Shown: in pieces, positions 42,342-54,595 of the stretch
Layout of the letters: each line of letters starts with the position of its first letter
Position numbering within the stretch: the first letter of the stretch is position 1
NCBI GenBank assembly: GCA_001931905.2
Contig: MSJI02000666.1
Coordinates: 62,001-126,000 of the forward strand
Direction: 5' to 3'
Length of the DNA stretch: 64,000 nt
From: Cladosporium sp. IMV 00045
Lineage: Eukaryota > Ascomycota > Dothideomycetes > Cladosporiales > Cladosporiaceae
Notes under the pieces: model-generated
What the model was told of the DNA's origin: nothing
Seen by the model: the letters and a program-made list of their open reading frames with translations, nothing else
Databases searched by the model: none
Program-made: the position numbers and the translations under genes

Positions 42342-44603
42342 ATGTCGGCCGACAACTATCACATGCTCGAGGAGCTGGGCAGTACGTTCATCACCCGCAC
42401 ATCACATCGATTTCACGCATCGTCGTATCCCTAACACATCTCTATTCTCACAGGCGGCTCCTTCGGCGTTGTCTACCGTGCCCTCGACAAGCGAACAGGC
42501 CAAGCCGTGGCCGTCAAGCACATCGATCTCGAAGGCAGCGACGATGACATCCGAGAGATCCAGCAAGAGATTTCCCTCCTGTCGACTTGCCACTCCGCCT
42601 ACGTGACCAACTACCTCGACTCTTTCGTCCGCGGTGTCAAACTCTGGATCGTCATGGAATTTCTCGGCGGCGGATCGTGTCTCGACCTCATCAAGCCTGG
42701 GCCCATGGAGGAGAAATACATCGCCATTATTATGCGTGAATTGCTACTGGGCTTGGACTACCTGCATTCAACAGGGAAGATTCATCGGGACATCAAGGCC
42801 GCGAACGTTCTTCTGAGTGAGGATGGAAGAGTGAAGATTGCAGACTTTGGTGTTGCGGCGCAGTTGACAAACATCAAGAGCCAGCGTTTGACTTTCGTCG
42901 GCACACCCTTCTGGATGGCTCCGGAAGTTATTCAAGAGGCGGGTTATGACTTCCACGCAGATATCTGGTCGTTGGGGATCACTGCCATGGAGATGGCCAT
43001 GGGAGAGCCACCAAGGAGCGATGTCCACCCGATGAAAGTACTGTTCCTTATCCCGAAAGAGAAGCCACCACGCTTGGAGGGCAGTCAGTACAGCAAAGAC
43101 TTGAAGGACTTTGTGTCGCTCTGCTTGCAGAAGGATCCCGAGCGTCGACCTTCAGCCAAGGCTTTGTTGAAGCACTCTTTCATTCGGAGGGCAGGCAAGA
43201 CAGAGATGCTGCAGGAGCTGGTACAAAAGGCGAAGGCCTTCGACAATGGTACTGTGAGGGAGCGGGATGTACGATACTACGAGGAGACGTTAAGGGATGT
43301 CAACCTGGAGGACGTGGAAGACGAGTGGGTGTTCAGCACGATCAAGCCGAACGCCAGCATCAGGCAACAACCACAGCCATATGCTAGGAATACTATGAGA
43401 CGGCCGAGACTGGACAGAATACCTTCCGAAGATGGATCCGAGGCTGGCGCTGCGGTGGCGATGGAGAACATGAGCTTGAGGTCTGCTCCCCTCGGTGACT
43501 TCTCAGTGCCGGGAGACAGCACACCAACCAAGGAGCCTTCGACTATCCGTACCCCCAAGGTACGATCGAACAGTGCACGCAAAGTGTCAGCTGCCACAAG
43601 TCGGAAGATTTCAGTATCTTCGCCTACAGCTCGCAGAGTGAGCACCCGCCAGGCCTCTGGCGCCACACCAACAGCTCGCCGTGTCAGCGGTCAACCAAAG
43701 CAGCCTCTCGGTCTCGACATGTCTTTCGGCAACGGCGCATCTACCGTTCGCATGTTCAAGCGTGTATCATCGGACAACGACAACGATGCCAACAAACCTA
43801 TGCCATCCTCCCAATTCTACACCCCATCACCACAAGACAGCGTCTTCGACGCCGAAGCCGAAAACCGCCCTCCTCAACCCGAGCAACGCCCCCACCGACC
43901 CGTCGTAGCAGCCACGAAAGAATCCATCCTCGGCCGCCGGACCTACGCAAAATGCATCGAACCCGCCCTGCAAGAAGCACAAGCAACAACAGCCGACCGC
44001 CACAGCCGAGAAGCCCTCTCGTACGTCGCCGAAGCCTGGAGCCGACTCGATGAACTCGACCCCGAAGGCGAACTCCTCCTCATGAAAAGCATGATCGAGC
44101 GCATCTCCAACGACCCCAAACTCGCCGCCGCTCTCCTCCCCCAACAACACCAACGACCGCAAAGCAGCGGCAGCCCGACCAAAAAACCAAGCATCTCCTC
44201 CTCCACAACCTCCACGCTCGTCAACTCCGACGCGCCAGACCTCCTCTCCTCCTCGCCCGCAAAATTCCCCTCCTCTTACTCCCGCCGCATGTCCGAAATC
44301 CCCAGCTCGCCGCCCAAATCCTCCCACGGCCTGCCGCCACAACAGCAGCAGCAGCTCACGCCTTCCTCGCCCACAAAGCAACAACCGCAACATACCCGCG
44401 AACCCAGCTCCCCGACCAAACTCGTCCTCAACCCGCAGAACCCGCATCTTAGGAAGATGCAGCAGCAGGCTCAGGTTTCGCCCGAGAAGGGCCTGCCGGG
44501 TGGCGAGAAGGAGCCGGGCATGGAGCATGTGGGTTTCGTGGCGGAGGCGCTGTATGGGAGGTGGGCGGAGGGGTTGAAGGGGCGGTGGGGTATGATGGGT
44601 TAG
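42342..44603 (+). CDS. STE20-family (GCK-III, MST3/4-like) protein kinase
   Basis: This is a serine/threonine kinase of the germinal-centre kinase III group, whose fungal members act in polarity and septation pathways. Exons are 42342-42381 (40 nt) and 42454-44603 (729 residues); the 72-nt intron has a GTACGT donor. The splice builds the glycine loop LGSGSFGVVY. The VAIK-type lysine is in AVAVKHIDL. The catalytic loop HRDIKAANVLL, DFGVAAQ and the activation segment FVGTPFWMAPEVIQEAGYDF are complete, followed by DIWSLGITAMEMAMGEPP, typical of GCK-III. The kinase domain covers about residues 8-260. The rest is disordered, Ser/Pro/Gln-rich and regulatory, with a conserved-looking helix near 510-580 (IEPALQEAQATTADRHSREA). 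I would expect orthology to Neurospora MST-1 or yeast Kic1, but cannot separate them from SID-1 without a tree. Confidence 0.9.
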
Positions 44604-45316
44604 TAATCTTGAGGATGGCGGATGCCTTGGGTTTCTTTGGAGGTCGGGGAGAGTGTTGAGGTGGTGGGGTTTGAGTTTTGCATGAAACAGCATTGAAGAA
44701 GAGCATAGGGTTGGTTGACACGCACGCAAAGTGAAATGTCCTGAGAAGAGTGTGTTGGATTACGAGTCGCTGCTGTTGGTGATGTTGTCTTGTTTGGATG
44801 CTGCATTTTTCTTTCCTATTTCTTTTAGTCTTTCCTTTTCGTCTACTCCAAGCAGCCGCACTCGCCTCGCGCCACATCAGCAGCTGGCCTGCCGGACCAA
44901 CAGCAGCCAGGCGCAGCTTCGAGCCGGAGGGGTCTTACAGCATCATCGGCATCAGTTCTTCGTTTTTGAGCGTTTTTGGATTTGGCATTGGGGGGTTGCA
45001 CTTGGGTGAGGTTGAGAGTACAGTACATAGGAACGAAATGAAATAGATTCGAATGAACGCTTCACCATGCATATCGTCTGGAAGAAATATACCTGCATCG
45101 AAGATGTTGGAAAGATGTTCGTCGAGTCTCAGAGAGGGAATTGAGAAAAAAAAAGGGAAAGAAAGCAAAGATTGCAAGAAGTGGCTTGAAGCCGAAAAAA
45201 GCATGTCATCACATTGGAATTCCTCAAGAAGCAGATAATGTTTGTGCTGCCCACCGACCCAAACAACCCCTTGACTATCCCCTCGCGCTAATCGTCAACG
45301 TCCCTCCCCTGCCACA
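44604..45316. other. Convergent intergenic region
   Basis: About 710 bp between two genes that end towards each other; both 3' UTRs lie here. A run of A (45146-45155) may belong to a polyadenylation region. No gene is seen. Confidence 0.4.
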
Positions 45317-48300
45317 TCAAGGCACTCGGTCAATGTAGAGTGTGTCTTGAACACATCCCGTCGCAGTCGTAGTAGCGAGGCCAGACGGGGTGAAGAGGAA
45401 GATAATGTTCCTGAATTCATCCGAGCAAATCGCAACGATAGTCGCGTCGTCCGATGGATTCTGCGCGTCCGGTCCAGGATTACGGACGGCGAGCGAATCA
45501 TCCGCATTCAAGTTGAAGTATACCGGGTTGTAATTTCCGAACTGGTAGGCGGAGAGATTATCGGAGTAAATGGGCTGCTGTCCAGTACCATTCGGATCCT
45601 GGTTGCTGAAGAGAAGCGTGGAGCCGTCCTGAGCGTACATTGTAATCTGCCCGTTGCCTCCGGGCACTGCTGTGAAAATTACGGCATCCACAGCGTCAAG
45701 CACGCCGATCAACGTGTGGCTGTTTGTCGGAGGACGCAGAGGATCGCTGTCTGCAAGATATTCTCCATTACTAACACGCCGAATGCGGAATCTCTGGACG
45801 GTGACTGTTGAGCTTTGCGATGAAGTCGTAGAGCTCGAGGTGGTAGAGGTCGTGGCTGTGGCAGCATGATAGCCTGGAGGTGCCTGTGCAATTTGAAGCC
45901 TGACCGTATTGCAGTTGGTTGAAGACGCAGCGACGGCGGGATTGTGGAGCTCCAGGATGCTGTTAGGTCCGCACATTTGCACAATATTGGCATCGTCGTT
46001 CGGATTATTCACATCGCCCAGATTTTGCACCACGAAGGTGTTGTCGGACTGTAGACAGAACTGCACTGGGTAATAATTGCCGGCGTTGTAAGTCGAAAGA
46101 TCATCGAAGTATATCGGTCCATTGCCGCTGCCTGTCAGCATGTCCTGATCGCTGAACAGCGTAGCACCATTGGCATTGATGAGCGTGATTTGACCATCAC
46201 CACTTGGAGCAGCTTCAAATTCAATCGCTTGCGCGAAGTCGCTGGTGCTGACGAGCTGCTGATCTTGATTTCCAGAAGGAGCAATTCCGCCCGTCTCACC
46301 TGAGAGGTACAGATTGGTGTTGGCAATCTGTACGCGGAATACACCAGCAGGCGTGACACAAGCGCTGATAGATGATGTACTGCTGCTTGATGTCGTAGTG
46401 GTGGTCGTGGTCGTCGTAGGGTCTGGATAGAGTGGTGGCCCGTTAGTATCTGTCGAGCTGCAAGACGCAGATTCTGTGATGGTGGAGCGTTCTGTGATTG
46501 TTGAAGTCTCTGTGGCTATGTTCTAAATCCATTCTCTTCTGAAAGAGTAATCCTACCGGTAAGAGATCTGTCGCTTGTTGCTGTTTGCGTCTCGGTACCC
46601 GTGAAAAAATTATCGCTCATCGTGGTCTCAGTTTGCGTGGCGTACTCAGTGATTATCGAGCCAGCTTCGGTAGAGGTTACTAGACCTTGTGTTAGCTATT
46701 GAAAGTGACAGGCACTGTCAGACTGACCTGTTAGAGTTGTTGTCAACGCAGGCAAAGACGCAATTTCAGTCGTATATTCGGTAGCGGTGGCGGTCGCAGT
46801 CTGCACGATATTCGACCCGGACTGGATTGAGGTCACTTGTAGATTGTCAGTAGCAAGCCACAGGCGCGCATCTTCAGTTCATCTTCTTCCACTCACCTGT
46901 GATAGTAGTCTCCAAAGCAGAAATTGAGAGGCCAAAGCTGGTTTCGGTCAAAGTTCGAGTGATCTGGTCCAAGCTGACTGTGGTCGTCTCGTATCTGGTC
47001 TCGCCTGCAAGAGATTCTGTAAACACCTGAGTCGATGCTGGCTGCGTCTCCGTGACAAACTGAGTAGAGGGTGCAGCCGTCTCGGTCACAATCTGTGTGC
47101 TGGCTGGCAGAGTTTGCGTGATTGTGAGTGCATCCAAGCTCGTCGTTACAGTAAAGTAGCTGGCGGCCAAGATAGAAGTCTCAGTTAGCGTAGAAGCTGC
47201 CAAATAAGCGGTTTCCGTATAAGCTGGCAAGCTTGTAACCAAAGTGGTGTATTCAGTGCTTGCAGGCAAAGTTTGCGTGATGATCTGAGACGAACCGACC
47301 TCCGTTCGTGTGATATACTGGATGATCGCATCTAGCCTGGTCGTGACAGTGTAATTACTGGCAGCAGCGTACGAAGTCAAATATTCTGTTGATGCGGCAA
47401 GTGTTGTAGTTGCGGTATACCCCGGAAGACTCGTGATGGAAGTGACATACTGAGTCTGGATCGGCAGCGTCTGTGTGATCAATTGAGTCGATGCGGGCAG
47501 GAAAGTCGTCAAGGTAATGGCATCGATGCTTGTTGTCAGTGTGAAATAGCTAGGTGCCTGTGTACTGGTGTATGTGATGATCGAGGCCGCAAGTGTAGAG
47601 GTAACTGACAATCGGCACTCGTAAGCATGTTTCTACGCGAGAAATTCTGGGCAGCACTCACCCGTCGCTCCATTGGTCGTCCACGTGATCGTTTGCAAAG
47701 ACGCAGGAGGAGTGAAAGTCAAGGTTTCGCCAGGGCGAGTGTAAGTACTGCAAAGACGCATGAGTAAGCCCTCGCTTCAAGACAAAGGGCGACAAAAGAT
47801 ATAGAACTCTCTCAGGTGTGAGCTACCACTCCTTAAAGGCCCTCAATGGGCAACAGGCCTCTTGCGATTGAGACTTTGCAGCTAGCAATCTCAACGCTCG
47901 AAGAACTTTTGTGTGACCAAACACGCTTTCAAGGAGCATGTGAGCTGTCGAGTGCGGCCCACCGAGTAGGCCATTTTGATCTTTTGGACGTAATTTGTTT
48001 TCGATGGCTGCTGCATGGCTCGCTGAAAGGAACAAAGTGGACTTACATCACCTGGGTCGATGCTGGCAGTGTTGTCACGTACTCATAACTGCTTGCGGGT
48101 AGAGTCACGTTCTCGTAAATTGTTGAAGCGGGACCGCAGCTTTGCGGCGCTATACAGGTCTCATTCGCAGGTATCCAAGAAGTCACAGCCGGGAGTCTAG
48201 GGCAACTGGCGGACGGAACCCAATATGTTGACGAGCCTGACGTGTAAGGAACCACCGATCGACTGGCGCACTTGTGCGAGGTGATTGTGATAACCGGCTG

Positions 48301-48486
48301 CTGAAGAGACAAGCTTGGTGCATGGTGACATCCATTGCAAGGTTTCGTGGTGGTCAGGTATACCACGTTCAAAGGTTCGTTGTGCAGTTCTGCGCAGTCT
48401 GGACCTGGACATGCATAAGAAATTGTAAGAAATGAGTAAAGAGTGGACAGCGCCAGCAAAAGACGCCTTGAAGGTAGATAACCCAT
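45317..48486 (-). CDS. Secreted Ser/Thr-rich surface protein with a duplicated C-terminal module
   Basis: Six exons (48486-48047, 47747-47662, 47604-46897, 46835-46728, 46679-46557, 46515-45317) keep one frame and give 887 residues. Introns are 299, 57, 61, 48 and 41 nt. It opens with a signal peptide (LLLALSTLYSFLTISYA) and a Cys-containing domain. Residues about 130-490 are Ser/Thr-rich with a recurring LPASTQ-x-x-T or LAAST-x-x-T unit (at least ten copies), typical of O-glycosylated wall stalks. The C-terminal 340 residues are two copies of one module (about 548-704 and 731-887). Both show FRVQI or FRIRR, then QITLINANGATLFSDQD or QITMYAQDGSTLLFSNQD, then GPIYFDDLSTYNAGNYYPV or QPIYSDNLSAYQFGNYNPV, and finally a DDANIV/DDATIV block with Cys. 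There is no obvious GPI signal. It may be an adhesin; the module family is unknown to me. Confidence 0.8.
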
Positions 48487-49146
48487 GGCTGTGAGCTTGT
48501 CATGGCGAGATAGTCACGCCAATAAGGAGACTTGAGAGATATGCCCATATAGATCTTACCGACCGAGCGGTCCGCATTCCCACGCGTGCTAGGATGTTGA
48601 CAGCCTGGACGATGGAATGTGAAGCGAAGCATCCCGTTTGCTTTGCGGCGTCATTAGTACCGTACATAACGACAACCTTCGATGAGTTATGAAGTGAAAT
48701 ATCAATAAGATCGTTCCGGTGATATTAGCATGTCGTCGTTTACAGATGTCGGTAAAGCTGCGCGGCTATCATCAACTTGACGCGTTTTCCTTCTCCAATT
48801 TTATGGTTGGCCCATCATCCTGACGAATGCAGGCCAGCAGATGATTGAATGTATGCATATGTTTTGCCCATGCACGCGAGAATATGAAGGTATATCATGT
48901 TGCTATGGTATGTATGCAATGGAGGGCTTGCCATTGGGACAAACGAAGATCGAGGCGAGGTGTTAGGCAAGCTTTCGGGAGGCGAGCGCGGCCCGCATCT
49001 GCCGCTGCAAGCAGCCGTCAGACCCTCGAGTCCACTTGCATCATAAAGAATGTTAGTGAAGTTCTAACAAGGGGTCTGGACTTTTTCAGTTCTACATCAA
49101 CAAAACACCATCAACCTTCTAACTGTCCAGGGGAATTCAAATCACC
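48487..49146. promoter_or_regulatory. Divergent promoter region, surface protein / helicase
   Basis: About 660 bp between divergent start codons. Just before the helicase ATG is a CA-rich leader (49090-49146). No other gene is visible. Confidence 0.4.
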
Positions 49147-50947
49147 ATGGCAGACACCACTGGGACCATGACGAGCTATAGCAGCATGAAAGGCCGTCTC
49201 CACGACGGCCTTTTGCAAGGTCTTGCGGCGATGGGCTACGAGTAAGAAAATCAGGTCGAAGTGTATGACCTTCTTCAAAGGTCGTATATGCGGTCTACTG
49301 ACCTAATGACACAGTACAATGTCTCCTGTCCAGTACAAGACACTTCACGAGCTTCCCAGCTTTCGTGCGGATGTTCTTGCTCAAGCAAAGACCGGCACGG
49401 GCAAGACCATCGCATTCCTTTTGCCTGCACTCCACTCACTCTTGACCCAGCCTGCCTTGCCTAAGGGTCAGGTTTCCATCCTTGTTTTGTCACCTACCAG
49501 GGAGCTTGCTCTACAGATCGCCAAGGAGTGCGATGCTTTGACCGCACAACTGCGACAGCGCCCTGAGTGCCACACCGCCTACGGTGGCACTAGCAAAGCG
49601 ACAGAACTGAAGAAGTTCCTTAACAACGACCCGAAAGTTCTTGTCGCGACGCCAGGCCGTCTGAACGACTATCTTTCCGCTGAGTACGTTGCCGAGCGTT
49701 TCTCCAACGTCCAGACCCTTGTTCTTGACGAGGCCGACACCATGCTGGAGACTGGCTTCCTCGTTGCCATCAACGACATTCTCCGCCGACTGCCGCCCAA
49801 GTCTAAGGGGTGGCAAGGCATGTGCTTCTCCGCAACTGTTCCTCCGAAGGTCAAGGATGTCATGTCGAAGGTGCTGAAGCCTGGCTACACTCACCTGACG
49901 ACCGTCGACCCCAACGAAACCCCTACGATCGAACTCGTGACCCAGCACTCGGCCATCATCCCTTCTGTCGCGCAGACCTACTCCACACTGTATGCTTTGC
50001 TTCTCAAGGAATACGAAATCCAACCGAACAACTTCAAGGCCATCGTTTTCGGTACCACTGCCAACGGAGTGGCGCTCATGCACGCTCTTTTCTCGCAGCT
50101 ACTCGGCAAGCAGATGTCCGTCTTCCAACTGCAGTCTCGCCTTTCGCAGAACGCCCGCACACGCACGACCAACGAGTTCAAGGCTGCATCCGCTGGCCTC
50201 ATGTTCGCCAGCGACGTCATCGGCCGCGGTATGGACTTCCCCAACGTCTCTCTCGTCGTCCAGGTCGGTCTGCCGTCGAACGGTGAACAGTACGTGCACC
50301 GCGTGGGCCGCACAGCCAGAGCTGGAAACGAAGGTCGCGCCGTCATCCTCCTGACCGAGCGTGAATCTTTCTTCCTCAGAATCAACAAACAGCTGCCTAT
50401 CAGCCCCTACCCTCACACCATCAGCCAGACCGCAGATGCAGCAGCTGGCTCAGTCATTTCAGCGTTCGACACCGTCGATGAGTCAACGAGGGGCAAGGCC
50501 TACCAAGCATGGCTCGGCTTCCACAAGACATTCACCAAGCAGCTGCAACTGAACAACGAGTCTCTCGTCGCCGCCGCCAACGACTATGCGGCTACCATGG
50601 GCCTCCCTGAACCTCCTCTCATGGACAAGCAGGTCGTCGGCAAGATGGGTCTGAGAGGTGTCCCCGGTCTCAACGTCGGCCACGTCGTCAGGCAGAACAC
50701 TCGCGGCGGCGGACGCGGCGGCGGAGGAGGAGGTGGAGCCGGTCGCTCCAACGGCCACCCTGAGCGCAAGAACGCTAACGGCGATGCGCCTTCAGGCCGC
50801 GGCGGCAGAGGCGGACGTGGTGGTCGCGGCAGAGGCGGAGGAAGAGGCCGCGGTGGCATTCCAAGCCTTGAACAGCGTCGCAAGGCCGGAAAGATTGATT
50901 GCATGCTAAACAGGGCTTGGAGCATTGGTGAGGCATGTTACCTTTGA
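49147..50947 (+). CDS. MSS116: DEAD-box RNA helicase, MSS116-like
   Basis: This is an ATP-dependent RNA helicase. Exons are 49147-49241 and 49315-50947 (575 residues); the 73-nt intron (GTAAGA..CCTAAT..ACAG) gives LAAMGYDTMSPVQ, the Q motif region. All core motifs are present: AQAKTGTGKT (I), PTRELALQI (Ia), GG and TPGRL (Ib), DEAD (II), SAT (III), FGTT (IV), RGMDFPNV (V) and HRVGRTARAG (VI). The C-terminal extension has AYQAWLGFHKTFTKQLQL and VVGKMGLRGVPGL, which are typical of Mss116/CYT-19, the mitochondrial helicases that act as RNA chaperones for group I and II introns. A tail of RGG/GGR repeats (about 520-560) would bind RNA. The N-terminus is short and lacks an obvious mitochondrial presequence, so either a longer upstream start is used or the protein has another location. 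Confidence 0.88.
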
Positions 50948-51237
50948 TACCCATGTACTAGTACGACACATAGACTCGAGAATAGACATCAAATTTTGTA
51001 TCGATGGATTGTGGAAAGTCGCATGATCATGAGGGGAAAACAAAATCTCGCACAAAGTGTGTGAATTGATCCGAAAAGACTGCATATGGGTTTCGTGCCG
51101 TTACGTTGAAGTCGACCACGATATCTCAAAAGATCCTCCTAGCCGCATTGGGGTACTTCCGACGATGCAATAGCTCTGTCGTGCATCAACGAAAGACATT
51201 CTCGCTTGAACCAGCCAAGCTAATTCCCTCTCGTCGT

Positions 51238-51969
51238 TTAAGCACTGCCACCAGCAGCAGAGATGCGCTCAGACAGGTAGTCAACCGCATCACCAACGTC
51301 GCGAGTGTAAGTCAAGTGACCAGCAGTAACGACAAGAGCGCCACCGCAAACACCGTCCGAGACATTGCAGAAAGTCAGAGCCTTCTCATCAGGGAAATCG
51401 GGGATCTTGCCACCCTCCTGGCGGTTGCGAGTGTTGCCGTAGAGAACGACACCAGCAATCTGCTCCTTGACGGAATCGTCGAGGCGCTGCACGGCGGCCG
51501 TCATGACGGCCGCGCCCTGGCTGTAGCCGCCGGCGACGATGATGGTGTCAGGGCACTGGCTGGCGGCCAGGTCGAATAGGCGCTGAGCCTCGCCGTAGGC
51601 GGCGCGAGTGGTGCCTTCGGGGAGGGCGTTGGAGCCTATGCTCGCGGTGTAGGGGCTGCCGACGCCCTGGCAGGCGACGCGATCGGCGCCGTACTCTTGC
51701 TTCAGGCCGGAGCAGGTAGGGGGACCGACGGTGGAGCCCTACGAGAGTTGTCAGTTGGGAGTCGTTCGGCGAGATAGCTTCTTGTTTTCACGTACGATGT
51801 TGCCAATCTCGGTGGAGCCACGGGCAAAGATAAAAGTGATGTCGCGGCAAGAGCCATCCTCGAGCTCGTTGACGGTTGAGCCAACGCGGGTGCCGAACTG
51901 CCTGCGCTCGACGGTGGGGAGAGCAGCGGCAGTGGATGCGAGAAGAGCAACAGCGGATGTGAACTTCAT
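51238..51969 (-). CDS. Cutinase
   Basis: This is a secreted serine esterase that hydrolyses cutin or related polyesters. Exons are 51969-51796 and 51738-51238 (224 residues); the 57-nt intron has a GTACGT donor and GTAG acceptor and joins IGNI to GSTVGPP. A signal peptide (MKFTSAVALLASTAAALP) precedes a short propeptide. The conserved FARGSTEIGNIGSTVGP block starts the fold, with Ser in the oxyanion region. The nucleophile elbow is GGYSQGAAV. The Asp loop CNVSDGVCGG and the catalytic His in TAGHLTY complete the triad, and four Cys are in place for the two disulphides. Length and motifs are those of a standard fungal cutinase. The gene converges on the helicase. It suggests plant-surface or litter lifestyle but does not prove pathogenicity. 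Confidence 0.95.
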
Positions 51970-54595
51970 TTTGATGATGGATGTTTTTGATTCGGTTGAT
52001 GAAAGCGGATGGGTGTCGTTGACTTGGAAGAACGAAGGTGTAAGAAGCGAATGTTACAACGACCTGTGTTGATGTTGTTGTTGGCTGGCTTGTAGCTGCT
52101 GGATGATTGAGCCATTGTCGAGGGCACGAACTCACATTCTTATAGACAATCCTCTCAGAGAGCAACCTCGGAAGGCCAAGCAAAATCGTAATGATAGTTA
52201 CCTCGTGATGCTTTGAAACTACTTGGCCTCGTCCCATGTGGCTCGAGGCAAGACCGTCCACACTCCATGATTGGAAGCTGGTAGTCGTTCGAGTCAAGCC
52301 GGATTCCAGTAGCCGAGTAACCTCGACATCGAGTGGAGTGAGATGGCACATGGTGGAGGAGTAGGATGATCTTCAAACCTAGCACCTCCGAAAGTGGGAC
52401 CCAAGGTTCGGTCGATGGGTGTACACTAAACCAGCACGATGCGTCGGAATCCTGTTCCGGCAAGGTCCTCCGGTAGCAAAGTCACGTTGAAGTGCAGTCC
52501 TTGCTAAGACTTCTTTCCGTGCAAGACCTATATTCAGAGGATATCACATGGTGGAAGCCAGGGTGACATACGGCTGCAGTTGCCTTGATATTATATTGCG
52601 AATGATCCATGTAGTCAATCCACGTGCTAGCAATATAGGAGTGAGGATTATTACTTAGGGTTATTCACCTGTTTCCGCAGACTGATGGCCATTCAGGTTA
52701 GGGCGGGACTATAACCCAAAGCGCATGGTGCCAGATGCCTAGGTCTGCAGGGCCAATTGGAGCATTTGTCGTATGCGTAAAAAGAAGGATGACAGATTGA
52801 TGTAAGGCAGTAGGATGAAAGTATATTACCGAGCCGACCCTGTTGATGCAGATCTGTCGCGATTAGGAATCATGGCCGTCGGATGAAACGAGCTATCGAC
52901 GGAGAAGAAACGGACGCGCTTCTGCACCAATTTGGTCTTGTCTTGTCATTGGCCGAAATTTGCCCTGTCACAGTAGATGGAGAAATTCGAATGACCGAGG
53001 CAAAGATTTGAGAAGCTGCAGATTCATATCGTACATCTGTCGACAGGGTTGTGATGTTAAGCAACTGATATTGATTCTTGAAAAGGCTGTCGCACAAGAG
53101 AACAGTCTTGGCTGCCTGCTGTCTTGGCCAGCCACAGTATCGATTCTTCAGCCATGCTCCTCATGCTCAGGCACGAAGTAGGTGTCAAGAGACCGCTCTG
53201 CTGCAGGTACGATGACCACCCGACTCATGAGCCGAAGTCGCTGGCTTTGGAACGGCTGCTATCTCCTAGTCACCATAGTCACCACGCCGAGACACGGTAT
53301 AGACAGTTTGAAGGATGAACGGAAGTGAGACTCTTGGAACGGCACGAGGCGGAAGGCGATCCTCCACATCAACATCCACAAAAATCCTACATAAAGCTCA
53401 TAAGGCCTACCCGTCCCACGGCGCCGCCCGAATGCCCTATCTGATATGCCAACCGCGAATGATCGCCGCCCGATGGCGGACGTTGATCCCTTGATAAAGC
53501 CAGCTCTTGTTTGAGTATTGCTCGGCGCACAGAACAAAACCGTCTACAATCGAGCCGAGGCTACATGAGTAGCAAGTCGACGACGTAATCCTATGCATGT
53601 TGTGTAACACGGCATGGATCGATCGGGGACTGACCTAGTAGAAGGAACATCTCGATAAGCCAATCAACATCGAAATCGACTACAGTGTGCCTCGGTATCT
53701 TGTTGCAAGAGCGATACACCATTATGGACCGCTAACAAGATCGAGATACGAGGCGACTTCGATACGTTTGAACTACGATGGACCCGTAGTGGGCAGGCCG
53801 AGGCGAGCAAAGGCAGCACAACACCTTGCCCTACAATCTACCTCAACCACGGATCTTTCCAAATGGCTCAAATCGCGTTCCTCCATGTCTTGGAGCCACG
53901 ATGCCTTGTCTCCTTCCGTTCTCGTCTTTTGAGCTGGCACACCCCTCAATCTACTCTACATGGCATCAACATTCACCTCGGCCTGCGATTCAGATGCGCT
54001 GGCAAACAACGCACCCTTCAATCAAACATGCAACAAAATTCTTAGGGCTCCTCATCTCTAGAAGATCACTACGTTGACCAAACGACACAGCGGCTATGGT
54101 CGGGTCAGCAAAACCTCAGAAACCGTCCAAGATGAGGGTTGATCACAAGACCAGATTCTCACGCTCTGTAAGATAAACCAATCGCGCACAGACTACCGCT
54201 TCTGTCACCGCGAAGCTGTCTGCATGACAAACTGAAAGACGCCTGCCTCGGCAACCAAAACATCTAAGGCCAAAGCATGGATTCTTCGGTTCGCCCTGTC
54301 AAGATAAGTAACGTCCAGTTCAACATCAGTGGAGGACGCATGCAATGTCGAAGACGAAGACGCAAGCACAGCGCCTTCAAGAATTGCGAGAAGGACATGT
54401 TCATCGTTCCAAATCGCACGAGTCGAAAATCAATCACAATCACTTTGATGTGACCTGTGCTGCATTGAGAAGCCCAAGCGATCGAAGCCTAGAGCTTGAA
54501 TCACGAATGTCGCTACAGCAGAGATCGGAGCCGAGAAAGATCGCAGATTTCTACCCTCAACAAAGCAGCACTACGCCAGACTTAATATTCAGTAT
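51970..54595. other. Gene-poor region upstream of the cutinase
   Basis: About 2.6 kb. The first few hundred bases should hold the cutinase promoter. Several frames of 60-190 codons exist on both strands, none with a domain or a splice-linked continuation. No inverted terminal repeats or transposase motif are seen. Confidence 0.4.

Noticed and set aside
43827..44729. 300-codon frame antisense to the kinase tail
   Set aside because: Low-complexity shadow of a Ser/Pro/Gln-rich region.
53259..53537. 92-codon minus frame upstream of the cutinase
   Set aside because: No recognisable motif or codon bias; expected by chance in 2.6 kb.
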